Source: Opitutaceae bacterium (GTDB lineage Bacteria; Verrucomicrobiota; Verrucomicrobiae; Opitutales; Opitutaceae). Taken from it: a stretch of DNA of 6,189 nt. Below, one piece after another: positions 1-5,697 of this stretch. Each line of letters begins with the position of its first letter. Within the stretch, counting starts at the first letter, position 1. The notes beneath the pieces were generated by a model, which saw only the letters and a program-made list of their open reading frames with translations, had not been told where the DNA came from and did no database searches. The translations under genes were made by a program, and so were the position numbers. The stretch spans positions 1 through 6,189 of the forward strand of contig JAISAX010000517.1 of assembly GCA_031266495.1 (NCBI GenBank). Reading direction: 5' to 3'.

Positions 1-20
1 CCCCCCTTTTTTTTCCCCCT

Positions 21-39
21 TCGGGCATCCGCCGCCCGG
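21..39 (+). promoter_or_regulatory. Leader hairpin upstream of PEP-CTERM copy A
   Basis: TCGGGC (21-26) pairs with GCCCGG (34-39), including one G-T wobble, around a 7-base loop ATCCGCC. The same architecture and similar sequence occur at 4922-4940 before copy B. It lies 34 bases before the ATG. It may be a protein-binding inverted repeat in DNA or an mRNA leader structure; which one cannot be told from sequence. Confidence 0.4.
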
Positions 40-44
40 GAAAG

Positions 45-50
45 AATACC
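45..50 (+). promoter_or_regulatory. AATACC element, 23 bases before ATG (copy A)
   Basis: AATACC ends exactly 23 bases before the ATG at 74. The same hexamer lies 23 bases before the ATG at 4981 and 22 bases before the ATG at 4170, each time with an A-rich 5' flank. It could be a -10-like promoter part with a short leader, or a translation signal. No convincing -35 box accompanies it. Confidence 0.35.
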
Positions 51-73
51 AGAACATCAATCAGTAAAATGTC

Positions 74-823
74 ATGAAAAATAAACTACAAAAGATATTG
101 CCGCTCCCCGCGCTCCTCCTGGGACTCGTCTCCGCGCAACTCCATGCCGCCGTCAGCATCACGCCGACGCTGCTGCCCGATCTGACCTCCATCGCCGCAG
201 GCTCCATCGTCCTGCGGCAGGATCTTGCCGAAAGGACGGTCGGGGTTCGCTATCAGGCCGCCAACAACATCCGGTCCGTCGTGCAGTCGTTCAAATGGAA
301 TACGGACCATGCGCTTGCGGGCATCACCATCAAACTCTCCGCCGATGCGAGCCTGAGCGCATCGCAGGAGTTCGAACTCCGGATTTTTGAAATCGCCGGT
401 GTCACAAACGGCAGCACCGTGACTTCGAAGCTGGAGACTTACCAGTTCAGCCTGTCATCCGCCTCGATTACCGGCGGCAATTACCTGTATTTTCCGATTC
501 CCGACGGACTGTCGCTCTCCAAAGACCATGCTTATCAATTTCAAATCGCGGCGACGAGCCTGGCGGCGGCGAACAGCCTGTCTTTTGTGGCCACCAACTC
601 TGCCCACGATCTTTTTCCCAATGGCAGCGGTAGCCAGCAGTCCATCAATACCGATCCGGCAACAGTGGCCAGCGCGGGTTGGGACTTTACTTTCGCGCTC
701 GTCGCCGCCGTTCCGGTTCCCGAACCGGCCACGGCAGGGTTGACGCTGGCAGGTGGCGCCTTGCTTCTCGTCGCACTGCTTCGCCGTCGTCGTTTCAGCA
801 CGCACACACGCGACCGAAGCTAA
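74..823 (+). CDS. PEP-CTERM sorting domain protein (copy A)
   Basis: A 249-residue secreted surface protein. Residues 1-25 form a signal peptide: basic start (MKNK, K7), hydrophobic LPALLLGLVSA core and a likely cut after LHA. Residues 27-212 are a Ser/Thr/Ala-rich, beta-like region without Cys or visible catalytic motif, resembling 'choice-of-anchor' type domains of PEP-CTERM proteins (inferred). The C-terminus has the tripartite sorting signal: VPEP at 215-218, a hydrophobic helix, then RRRR at 237-240. In the known family this directs processing by an exosortase and attachment to the envelope or extracellular matrix; no exosortase lies in this window. It is a paralog of the gene at 4981-5697, sharing NIRS/DIRS..QSF.WNT, ELRIF, GNYLY, GWD[FY]TFALVAA and VPEPATAGL. 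Oddly, 9 residues follow the Arg cluster, where the paralog ends almost at once. The ATG follows GTC, as in the paralog; no Shine-Dalgarno is evident. The biological role is unknown. Confidence 0.93.
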   Translation: MKNKLQKILPLPALLLGLVSAQLHAAVSITPTLLPDLTSIAAGSIVLRQDLAERTVGVRYQAANNIRSVVQSFKWNTDHALAGITIKLSADASLSASQEFELRIFEIAGVTNGSTVTSKLETYQFSLSSASITGGNYLYFPIPDGLSLSKDHAYQFQIAATSLAAANSLSFVATNSAHDLFPNGSGSQQSINTDPATVASAGWDFTFALVAAVPVPEPATAGLTLAGGALLLVALLRRRRFSTHTRDRS

Positions 824-830
824 AATAATT

Positions 831-841
831 CCCCCCCCCCC
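831..841 (+). repeat. C11 homopolymer after the stop of PEP-CTERM copy A
   Basis: Eleven C follow TAATT, starting 8 bases after the TAA at 821-823. A comparable TAATTCCT plus C9 follows the pseudopilin stop. The run lies between genes if the hydrolase starts at 924, so length changes would not alter a protein. Confidence 0.85.
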
Positions 842-867
842 GATCCATTTTCACCAACATCAGAAGA

Positions 868-897
868 CCACACGGAGTCCCGGAGACTTTCGTGTGG
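868..897 (+). promoter_or_regulatory. Strong inverted repeat before the glycoside hydrolase gene
   Basis: CCACACG (868-874) pairs perfectly with CGTGTGG (891-897). After a small internal loop (G875 against TT889-890), AGTC (876-879) pairs with GACT (885-888) around a 5-base loop. It ends 26 bases before the chosen ATG at 924. No T run follows, so a classical intrinsic terminator is unlikely. Candidates: operator, mRNA-stabilising or attenuating hairpin between copy A and the hydrolase. Confidence 0.55.
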
Positions 898-923
898 ACA
901 GCTTCTCATTGCAGAAAAACACG

Positions 924-3710
924 ATGCTCATGCCAACGACGATACCGACGACCACGATGACTCTTGCAAAACTCATGACACCTTTGCTTCCCCTGCTTGT
1001 TGCCGGATGTATCAGCACCACACTGACAACCGTCCAGGCTGGCGAAGTCGCCGACAAGCCGATGGTGTGGGCGCATTACGTGCCCTGGTTCAAGCCGACC
1101 GACACCTCCATCCTGGCCGCCAAATATTACAATTATCCCCTGTTTCGCTCCGCGGGCGACAATACGGCGGATTGGGCGGAAGAGTTTCGACAGGCGAAGG
1201 CGCAAGGCATCGACGGATTCATGGTCGATGTCGTATTCGGAAAAACAAACGGGCAGACCAATTACTCCGAAATCGTGCATCGCATGTTGAAAGCCGCCGA
1301 AGGCAGCGATTTTCAAATCGCAATCTGTCTCGACGTAAAAACTACAGTCGAACGTCAGGTGCGCGAAATCGACCGGATGCTCGCGCTCTACGGCAAACAC
1401 CCCAACTACCCGCGGCATGGCGGAAAACCCGTGGTCGCCACCTACACCTGGGAAAAATGGACACCCGCGGAATGGGCGGAGATCCGCTCCGGAATCGCCG
1501 CCGCCGGCCACGACGTTTACCTGATCGCCAACCTCAATCGAAACTTCACCAAACAGGATCGTGCATGGCTCGAATCCTACGCGCCCCATTTCGACATGGC
1601 CTACCTCTTCGACCTCATGGGGATCGACGGCGTGCCCATTCGGGAAACGACCGACCTCGTCGCCAGTGTCGCCAAGTCACACGGCAAGGACTACATGGCC
1701 GGATTTTCCCCCGGTTACTACGGCGCGTGGCTGAACGGACGAAACGATTTTTATCAACCGCACCGCGGCTTCGATCAATTGCACGACTGCTTCCTCATGG
1801 TGCGCAAGGAACGCGACCGCTGGATGCATTTCAAAACATGGAACGACCACGACGAAACCAGTGTGCTGCCCATGCTTTTCACCCCGGCCAATCCCCTGAT
1901 TACCCGCGCCTACAGCGACGCATTCAAAGGCGTCGCCCCCACCGCGACCCGGCCCGAAGTGTGCCTTGCCTACCACCGCGAAGAAATCCCCGGCACGCTC
2001 CTGCGGATCGAGGCGCTCAACCTCCCCACGCTCGCCAAAGGACCGGTGACGGTGCGCGGCGAACTGCTCGACAGGGACGGCAAACCGGTCGCCACGCTCG
2101 ACCTCCGGACGCTCGCAGCGAACGCAGCCGAATTCGCCCGCGCCGAATGGCTCGTCCCGACCGCCCCCCTGGCACGCTCGCCCTTGCTCACGCCGAAAAT
2201 CACCGTGGAAAGTGGTGGATTTTTAACTACAAAGCGCCTTCCCCCGGTTTTTCTGGTCAACGGCTGGCATCAAAACGCGGTGACGGTGAAGGCGCCGGTC
2301 AACGCGCATATCGAATTTCCCAATACACTCGAAGTGCGCCGGGACGAGGAGGCGGGGATTGTCGAGGCCGCGGTGACCTTCGACGCCGGGGAGGCAATCA
2401 CGGGCGTCACCCTGTTTCGCAACGATCGCCCGCTGGCCGTCTTCAACGGAGCGAGCAATAAAAAAATCCTGTTCAACCTCGTCCTCAGCGGACGTGTGGA
2501 CAGGACGCTGCGTGTGTCCGGGGGCGAAATCCTGAACGCGGTGCGCCGTCACGCGGAGAAAGGTTCGGATGCCTTTGTGTGGAGCAAAACGGAACTCGTT
2601 TCGCGCAATGCGAGAGACTGGACGCCGGTCGGCCTGGTGTGCGCAGTCACGCCCGATACCCGTTTCCAGGTGCTCACGGCGGCGTCAGCGAGAAAAGGCT
2701 TGTTTGCCTTTTCCGCGCGCGAATTGAACGAGCGCGGGCTGATCCGCGCCGGCAATTTCACCATCGAGGCGGCACTGCTCGATCCCGCCGCGCAGAGTCA
2801 CGAACCGCTTCCGGCAGACACAAAAAAGGGCGCGTTCAGACTTTCGGTTCTCACGCGCGAGCCTCGTGCTTCCGACGCGTTTTACGTCCGTTACGAGACC
2901 GCCGACGGACGGGTTTCCTTGTCCGATGTCGTTTATCCCTTCGCCACAAAAGAACGGTTTGTAACGATAAACTTGATACAAACTTCCATCAATCCGGAGA
3001 CGCCCTCCGATCGCACGGGCATGCCGGGCAAAAGCGAATATCTGGGGTCGATGGAAAGCATTTCGTTTGCTGCTCATTCTGTCGTGGAAGCGCGGATACC
3101 GTTGGAATCGATCCGCGCCGGTCGCTGGACCTTCGACACGCCGGGCAACGCGGGACGCGACTCTCTTGGCGACATGCCGGTTTCCATCGACCCCGCCATG
3201 CTGGAGTCCGATGACAGGGGGGGGGGAGGGAGTGTTCTGCGCCTCAACGGGGAGAATCCGCTAAAAATGCGTTTGCGCACCTGGCCGATTGGCAATGCCA
3301 CGGTGGACTTCCTGCTCAACCCGGAGCCGGGCGTTACGGCGCCGCAATCCGTGATCGGTCGCACGGGTTGGGGCGATGGCATCAACATCAACCTGTTGCC
3401 GGACGGGCGGATTGAAGTGGTGCGCAACGGGAACAAACAGGTGCCGGTGGAGATGTTGGTGAGCCGTGGCCGTCTGTCCTTTGGCGAATGGAGCCGCGTG
3501 TGGGTCACCAATGACAGCCGGCATCTGCGCATTTACATTGATGGCAAGCTTGACGCGGAGAAGGCGATTTCGCCTGCACGCAGTTACGGCAATTCGGTGT
3601 GGTTTATTGGCGGCGGCAAGGGTTATGCAAATTACCGGGGAAGGATCGACGATGTGACGGTCTGCGGCGCGGCGTTTGCCCCCGGCGACGCGGGTTTTCC
3701 TGGCCAATGA
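924..3710 (+). CDS. Secreted GH71/GH99-like glycoside hydrolase with C-terminal LamG-like domain
   Basis: About 928 residues from the ATG at 924. The frame is open back to 753, but that part overlaps the PEP-CTERM gene and is not protein-like. ATGs at 930, 957 and 975 are alternatives; 957 gives a compact lipoprotein signal. The leader reads LLPLLVAGC, a good lipobox, so lipidation is likely; signal peptidase I cleavage after VQA is the alternative. Residues ~45-340 resemble GH71/GH99-type TIM-barrel hydrolases: MVWAHYVPWF (47-56), GIDGFMVD (95-102), and FKTWNDHDET (303-312), comparable to the TWND..E signature of GH71 alpha-1,3-glucanases. Acidic candidates include D97, D102, D310 and E311; the catalytic pair is not assigned. 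Residues ~345-780 are beta-rich and unassigned. Residues ~785-920 resemble a LamG/concanavalin-like domain (VDFLLN, GEWSRVWV, LRIYIDGK, GRIDDVTV). The product probably cleaves an alpha-linked polysaccharide outside the cytoplasm; the substrate is inferred. A G10 run encodes GGGG (766-769) before the LamG part. Confidence 0.88.
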   Translation: MLMPTTIPTTTMTLAKLMTPLLPLLVAGCISTTLTTVQAGEVADKPMVWAHYVPWFKPTDTSILAAKYYNYPLFRSAGDNTADWAEEFRQAKAQGIDGFMVDVVFGKTNGQTNYSEIVHRMLKAAEGSDFQIAICLDVKTTVERQVREIDRMLALYGKHPNYPRHGGKPVVATYTWEKWTPAEWAEIRSGIAAAGHDVYLIANLNRNFTKQDRAWLESYAPHFDMAYLFDLMGIDGVPIRETTDLVASVAKSHGKDYMAGFSPGYYGAWLNGRNDFYQPHRGFDQLHDCFLMVRKERDRWMHFKTWNDHDETSVLPMLFTPANPLITRAYSDAFKGVAPTATRPEVCLAYHREEIPGTLLRIEALNLPTLAKGPVTVRGELLDRDGKPVATLDLRTLAANAAEFARAEWLVPTAPLARSPLLTPKITVESGGFLTTKRLPPVFLVNGWHQNAVTVKAPVNAHIEFPNTLEVRRDEEAGIVEAAVTFDAGEAITGVTLFRNDRPLAVFNGASNKKILFNLVLSGRVDRTLRVSGGEILNAVRRHAEKGSDAFVWSKTELVSRNARDWTPVGLVCAVTPDTRFQVLTAASARKGLFAFSARELNERGLIRAGNFTIEAALLDPAAQSHEPLPADTKKGAFRLSVLTREPRASDAFYVRYETADGRVSLSDVVYPFATKERFVTINLIQTSINPETPSDRTGMPGKSEYLGSMESISFAAHSVVEARIPLESIRAGRWTFDTPGNAGRDSLGDMPVSIDPAMLESDDRGGGGSVLRLNGENPLKMRLRTWPIGNATVDFLLNPEPGVTAPQSVIGRTGWGDGININLLPDGRIEVVRNGNKQVPVEMLVSRGRLSFGEWSRVWVTNDSRHLRIYIDGKLDAEKAISPARSYGNSVWFIGGGKGYANYRGRIDDVTVCGAAFAPGDAGFPGQ
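3217..3226 (+). repeat. G10 homopolymer inside the hydrolase coding region
   Basis: Ten consecutive G sit within codons for RGGGG, residues 765-769 of the hydrolase, at the junction before the LamG-like domain. In the given sequence the frame is intact across it. Losing one G would bring in a TAA at 3262-3264, removing the LamG-like domain. Confidence 0.9.
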
Positions 3711-3735
3711 GCGACCGTCCATCTTATTCCCTCAC

Positions 3736-3773
3736 GTGGGGGGATTACCTCCCCAGGACCCCCATCGCTTTTT
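3736..3773 (+). terminator. Possible intrinsic terminator between convergent genes
   Basis: Downstream of the hydrolase stop, GTGGGGG (3736-3742) can pair with CCCCCAT (3758-3764) using a G-T wobble, or alternatively GGGGA (3740-3744) with TCCCC (3750-3754). Five T follow at 3769-3773. The T run is short and slightly displaced, so this is tentative. Confidence 0.3.
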
Positions 3774-3798
3774 CCGCCGATTCAGGCGTGCCACGGAT

Positions 3799-4032
3799 TC
3801 AACGTCTGATACGAGCCTCTACGGCAGCCATGAACTTGGTCATGGAAACTTCGAGCGCCTGGCAGAGCAGGAAGATGGTTTGCAGGCTGGGGTTGTTCAA
3901 TCCGCGTTCCAGATTCCCGAGGGCGTTCAAATGCATGCCCGCCTCCATCGCCAGCTTCATCTGGCTCCAACCCTTGCGCTTGCGGTAATCGCGAAGCACT
4001 TGACCAAAAGCATCTGGCAGTTCGACAGGCAC
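3799..4032 (-). CDS. Small XRE-family helix-turn-helix transcriptional regulator
   Basis: A 77-residue protein consisting almost entirely of one HTH_3/Cro-C1 type DNA-binding domain, at residues ~8-67. Visible elements: FGQVLRDYRKRKGWSQMKLA (helix 1 into helix 2), EAGMHLNALGNLERG (recognition helix and the usual ERG turn), then NNPSLQTIFLLCQALEVS, the classic XRE ending. There is no sensor or oligomerisation domain, so it probably binds DNA as a simple dimer. It starts with GTG; an in-frame TAA lies three codons upstream (minus strand) and no earlier start exists. No clear Shine-Dalgarno is seen. It converges on the hydrolase gene (88-base gap) and diverges from the pseudopilin gene (137-base gap). 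The AT-rich shared gap contains nested inverted repeats that could be its operator, so autoregulation and control of the pseudopilin gene are reasonable guesses. The family call is firm; the targets are inferred. Confidence 0.9.
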   Translation of the reverse strand: MPVELPDAFGQVLRDYRKRKGWSQMKLAMEAGMHLNALGNLERGLNNPSLQTIFLLCQALEVSMTKFMAAVEARIRR

Positions 4033-4070
4033 TCGGAAAGGTTACCAAATGATGCCCTCTGAAATATACC

Positions 4071-4099
4071 CATTATGATATGCACAAAATAATGTGTAT
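4071..4099. promoter_or_regulatory. Nested inverted repeats in the XRE/pseudopilin divergent gap (candidate operator)
   Basis: Two overlapping palindromes lie in an AT-rich patch: CATTAT (4071-4076) with ATAATG (4089-4094), 12-base spacer, perfect; and ATGCACA (4080-4086) with TGTGTAT (4093-4099), 6-base spacer, one mismatch. They sit 38 bases upstream of the XRE start, where a small XRE dimer would be expected to bind. TATGAT at 4074-4079 also resembles a -10 box, but no good -35 accompanies it. Confidence 0.4.
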
Positions 4100-4141
4100 T
4101 TTCTCTTGAAAGCGCGGTGAAAAAACACTTCTGTCTCCAAA

Positions 4142-4147
4142 AATACC
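4142..4147 (+). promoter_or_regulatory. AATACC element, 22 bases before ATG (pseudopilin gene)
   Basis: AATACC preceded by AAA, 22 bases before the ATG at 4170. Like the element before copy B, it is followed within a few bases by CCGAAACC, so these two leaders share more than the hexamer. Function is unknown; a shared promoter or translation signal is possible. Confidence 0.35.
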
Positions 4148-4169
4148 TTCAGCCGAAACCCGTGAACCC

Positions 4170-4868
4170 ATGTTCCCGCCCATTCTCCCTTTCTTGCTTC
4201 GGATCCCTGCTCGCCGGGCCTTCACCCTTGTCGAACTCCTGACAGTCATCGCCATCATCGGAGTGCTGGCGAGTATCCTTATTCCGGGGACATCCAAAGT
4301 CCGCCTGAAGGCGCAACGCATGGACAGCATTGCCAATCTCCGCTCGCTCGGCGTGGCGGTGTCGCTGTTCACCAACGACAACAAGGACAAACTCCCTGGT
4401 CCCTTGTCCCACACACAGTATGCCTTCCGGAAAAACGGCGATACCTCCCAACTTTCCCACTGGCTGGCCGATCACACGGGTTTTATCGTGAAGCCCGATG
4501 ATCCTGTCTCGATCCTTGGTCACAAACGCTTTTTTTCCCAATACGGCCACGACCTGACGCACTACACGGCTTACATCACCAACCAGAAAGTTTACATTGG
4601 CGGACAATCCGGCAACTCGCCGTGGGGGTGGTCAGGCGCCGCGTCCGGGGACATCAAGCGCATACCCAAACAACTCCATACTCTGGATACTCCCTCGCGT
4701 GCGCTTGCTCTCATGGAGGTCGATCAGGAATTGCTCACCGATACCACCGCCAAGGCAAGCGGACAAAGTCCCGAAAAACCACTCTTCGACGATGGCCGCG
4801 CCGCCCTCTTTTTCGACTGGCACGTCAAGGTCGTCCCCTTCTCCGTGAAACTGGGCAACAACAAGTAA
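4170..4868 (+). CDS. Pseudopilin-like protein with prepilin-type N-terminal cleavage/methylation domain
   Basis: A 232-residue protein with a type IV prepilin/type II secretion pseudopilin leader: basic ARRA (14-17), then FTLVELLTVIAIIGVLASILIP (18-39). The predicted prepilin peptidase cut is A17/F18, with the conserved Glu at +5 (E22). The residue at -1 is Ala rather than the usual Gly; this is known to be tolerated by some prepilin peptidases. The mature protein would have one N-terminal transmembrane helix and a globular domain. The C-terminus, GRAALFFDWHVKVV (209-222), resembles the end of the H-X9-DG processing-associated domain common in Planctomycetes/Verrucomicrobia pseudopilins, but the usual DGH is DWH here (216-218). 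Such proteins occur in very many copies in these phyla, usually away from secretion operons; their role is unsettled. The ATG at 4170 lacks a clear Shine-Dalgarno. The preceding gene is the divergent XRE regulator. AATACC lies 22 bases before the ATG. Confidence 0.9.
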   Translation: MFPPILPFLLRIPARRAFTLVELLTVIAIIGVLASILIPGTSKVRLKAQRMDSIANLRSLGVAVSLFTNDNKDKLPGPLSHTQYAFRKNGDTSQLSHWLADHTGFIVKPDDPVSILGHKRFFSQYGHDLTHYTAYITNQKVYIGGQSGNSPWGWSGAASGDIKRIPKQLHTLDTPSRALALMEVDQELLTDTTAKASGQSPEKPLFDDGRAALFFDWHVKVVPFSVKLGNNK

Positions 4869-4873
4869 TTCCT

Positions 4874-4882
4874 CCCCCCCCC
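4874..4882 (+). repeat. C9 homopolymer after the pseudopilin stop
   Basis: Nine C begin 5 bases after the TAA at 4866-4868, in the context TAATTCCT plus C9. The first PEP-CTERM gene is followed by TAATT plus C11. It is intergenic. Confidence 0.85.
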
Positions 4883-4921
4883 GCACCTGTTCACCTGCGA
4901 GCAACCATTCGCCTCCTTCTT

Positions 4922-4940
4922 CCGGACATCCAATGCCCGG
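4922..4940 (+). promoter_or_regulatory. Leader hairpin upstream of PEP-CTERM copy B
   Basis: CCGGAC (4922-4927) faces GCCCGG (4935-4940) with one A-C mismatch and a 7-base loop ATCCAAT. Right arm, loop length and the first loop bases (ATCC) match the hairpin before copy A. It is 40 bases before the ATG, against 34 in copy A. Confidence 0.4.
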
Positions 4941-4951
4941 CCACAACAAAA

Positions 4952-4957
4952 AATACC
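4952..4957 (+). promoter_or_regulatory. AATACC element, 23 bases before ATG (copy B)
   Basis: AATACC, preceded by an A run, ends exactly 23 bases before the ATG at 4981, the same spacing as in copy A. The spacing supports 4981, rather than the in-frame ATG at 4933, as the true start. Confidence 0.35.
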
Positions 4958-4980
4958 GTAAAACCCGAAACCACCACGTC

Positions 4981-5697
4981 ATGAAATACCAATACCATCT
5001 GTTCGTTCTGACCTGCTTCCTCGGCATTGCCACCGTGCAACTCCAGGCTGAGGTCACCATCACACCGGCATCGCTGCCCGATCTCGGTTCATTTGCCGCC
5101 GGTTCGATTACGCTGAAACAGGACTCCGCCGATAGCAACATTCAGGTCCGTAACAAGAGCGCCGCTGACATCCGCTCGGCCACGCAATCCTTCACATGGA
5201 ATACATCCAATGCTCTCGCCGGCATCGCTCTGAAGCTCCACAGCACCCAAACCATCACGACTGCCCAGGACTATGAACTCCGGATTTTCAAAACCGCCGG
5301 CATCCTGAGCGGCAGTGCCGTCACGGAAACACTGGAAACCTGCAAATTCAGCATAACCCCTGACCTGGCCATTGCGGGCAACTACCTGTATCTAAACATT
5401 CCCGACACCCTCTCGCTTGCCAATGGAGGCACTTACGTGTTTCAACTGGCGGCAACAAGTATTGTGAGCACCAACGTCCTCTACCTGGCAAGGACCACCA
5501 ACAATTCGTTTCCAGATGGCGGCGCCAAACAACTCTCAACCAACGCCAATCCGACCACCGCCGGCAACGATGGTTGGGATTACACCTTTGCGCTCGTTGC
5601 CGCCACCGCTCCCGTTCCCGAACCTGCCACGGCGGGGTTGATGCTGGCAGGAGGCGCATTGGCCCTCGGCGCACTGCTTCGGCGACGCCTGTCATGA
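4981..5697 (+). CDS. PEP-CTERM sorting domain protein (copy B)
   Basis: A 238-residue secreted surface protein. The start at 4981 is preferred over the in-frame ATG at 4933, because it gives a proper signal peptide (MKYQYH, hydrophobic LFVLTCFLGIATV, cut after LQA at 23), matches the start of copy A and keeps GTC-ATG-AAA. The mature region (24-209) is Thr/Ser/Asn-rich and beta-like, with no recognisable catalytic motif. The C-terminal sorting signal is VPEP (212-215), a hydrophobic helix, and RRR (234-236), then LS and stop. Known family role: exosortase-processed anchoring to the outer envelope or matrix. By eye, about half the residues match copy A (74-823), so the two arose by duplication. 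Its stop overlaps the next ATG (ATGA), suggesting translational coupling to the downstream exported protein. The leader carries a hairpin and an AATACC element like those of copy A. The biological role is unknown. Confidence 0.93.
   Translation: MKYQYHLFVLTCFLGIATVQLQAEVTITPASLPDLGSFAAGSITLKQDSADSNIQVRNKSAADIRSATQSFTWNTSNALAGIALKLHSTQTITTAQDYELRIFKTAGILSGSAVTETLETCKFSITPDLAIAGNYLYLNIPDTLSLANGGTYVFQLAATSIVSTNVLYLARTTNNSFPDGGAKQLSTNANPTTAGNDGWDYTFALVAATAPVPEPATAGLMLAGGALALGALLRRRLS

Noticed and set aside
753..923. Upstream extension of the hydrolase frame to the ATG at 753
   Set aside because: It overlaps the PEP-CTERM coding region and encodes a low-quality sequence ahead of a good signal peptide beginning at 924 or 957.
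906..1589. 227-codon open frame on the - strand
   Set aside because: Antisense shadow of the hydrolase catalytic domain; no recognisable motif or start signal.
1007..2461. Long open frame on the + strand overlapping the hydrolase
   Set aside because: Arg/Gln/Pro-rich translation typical of an out-of-frame reading in GC-rich DNA; the hydrolase frame has clear domains throughout.
3782..4048. Alternative - strand frame overlapping the XRE gene
   Set aside because: The 3799-4032 frame has an unmistakable HTH fold; this one is a shifted reading of the same bases.
4106..4134. TTGAAA as a -35 box for the pseudopilin gene
   Set aside because: At a 17-base spacing the -10 position reads TTCTGT, a poor match, so no promoter was called.
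4933..4980. Earlier ATG for PEP-CTERM copy B
   Set aside because: It would add a polar, basic 16-residue stretch before the signal peptide and disagree with copy A and its AATACC spacing.
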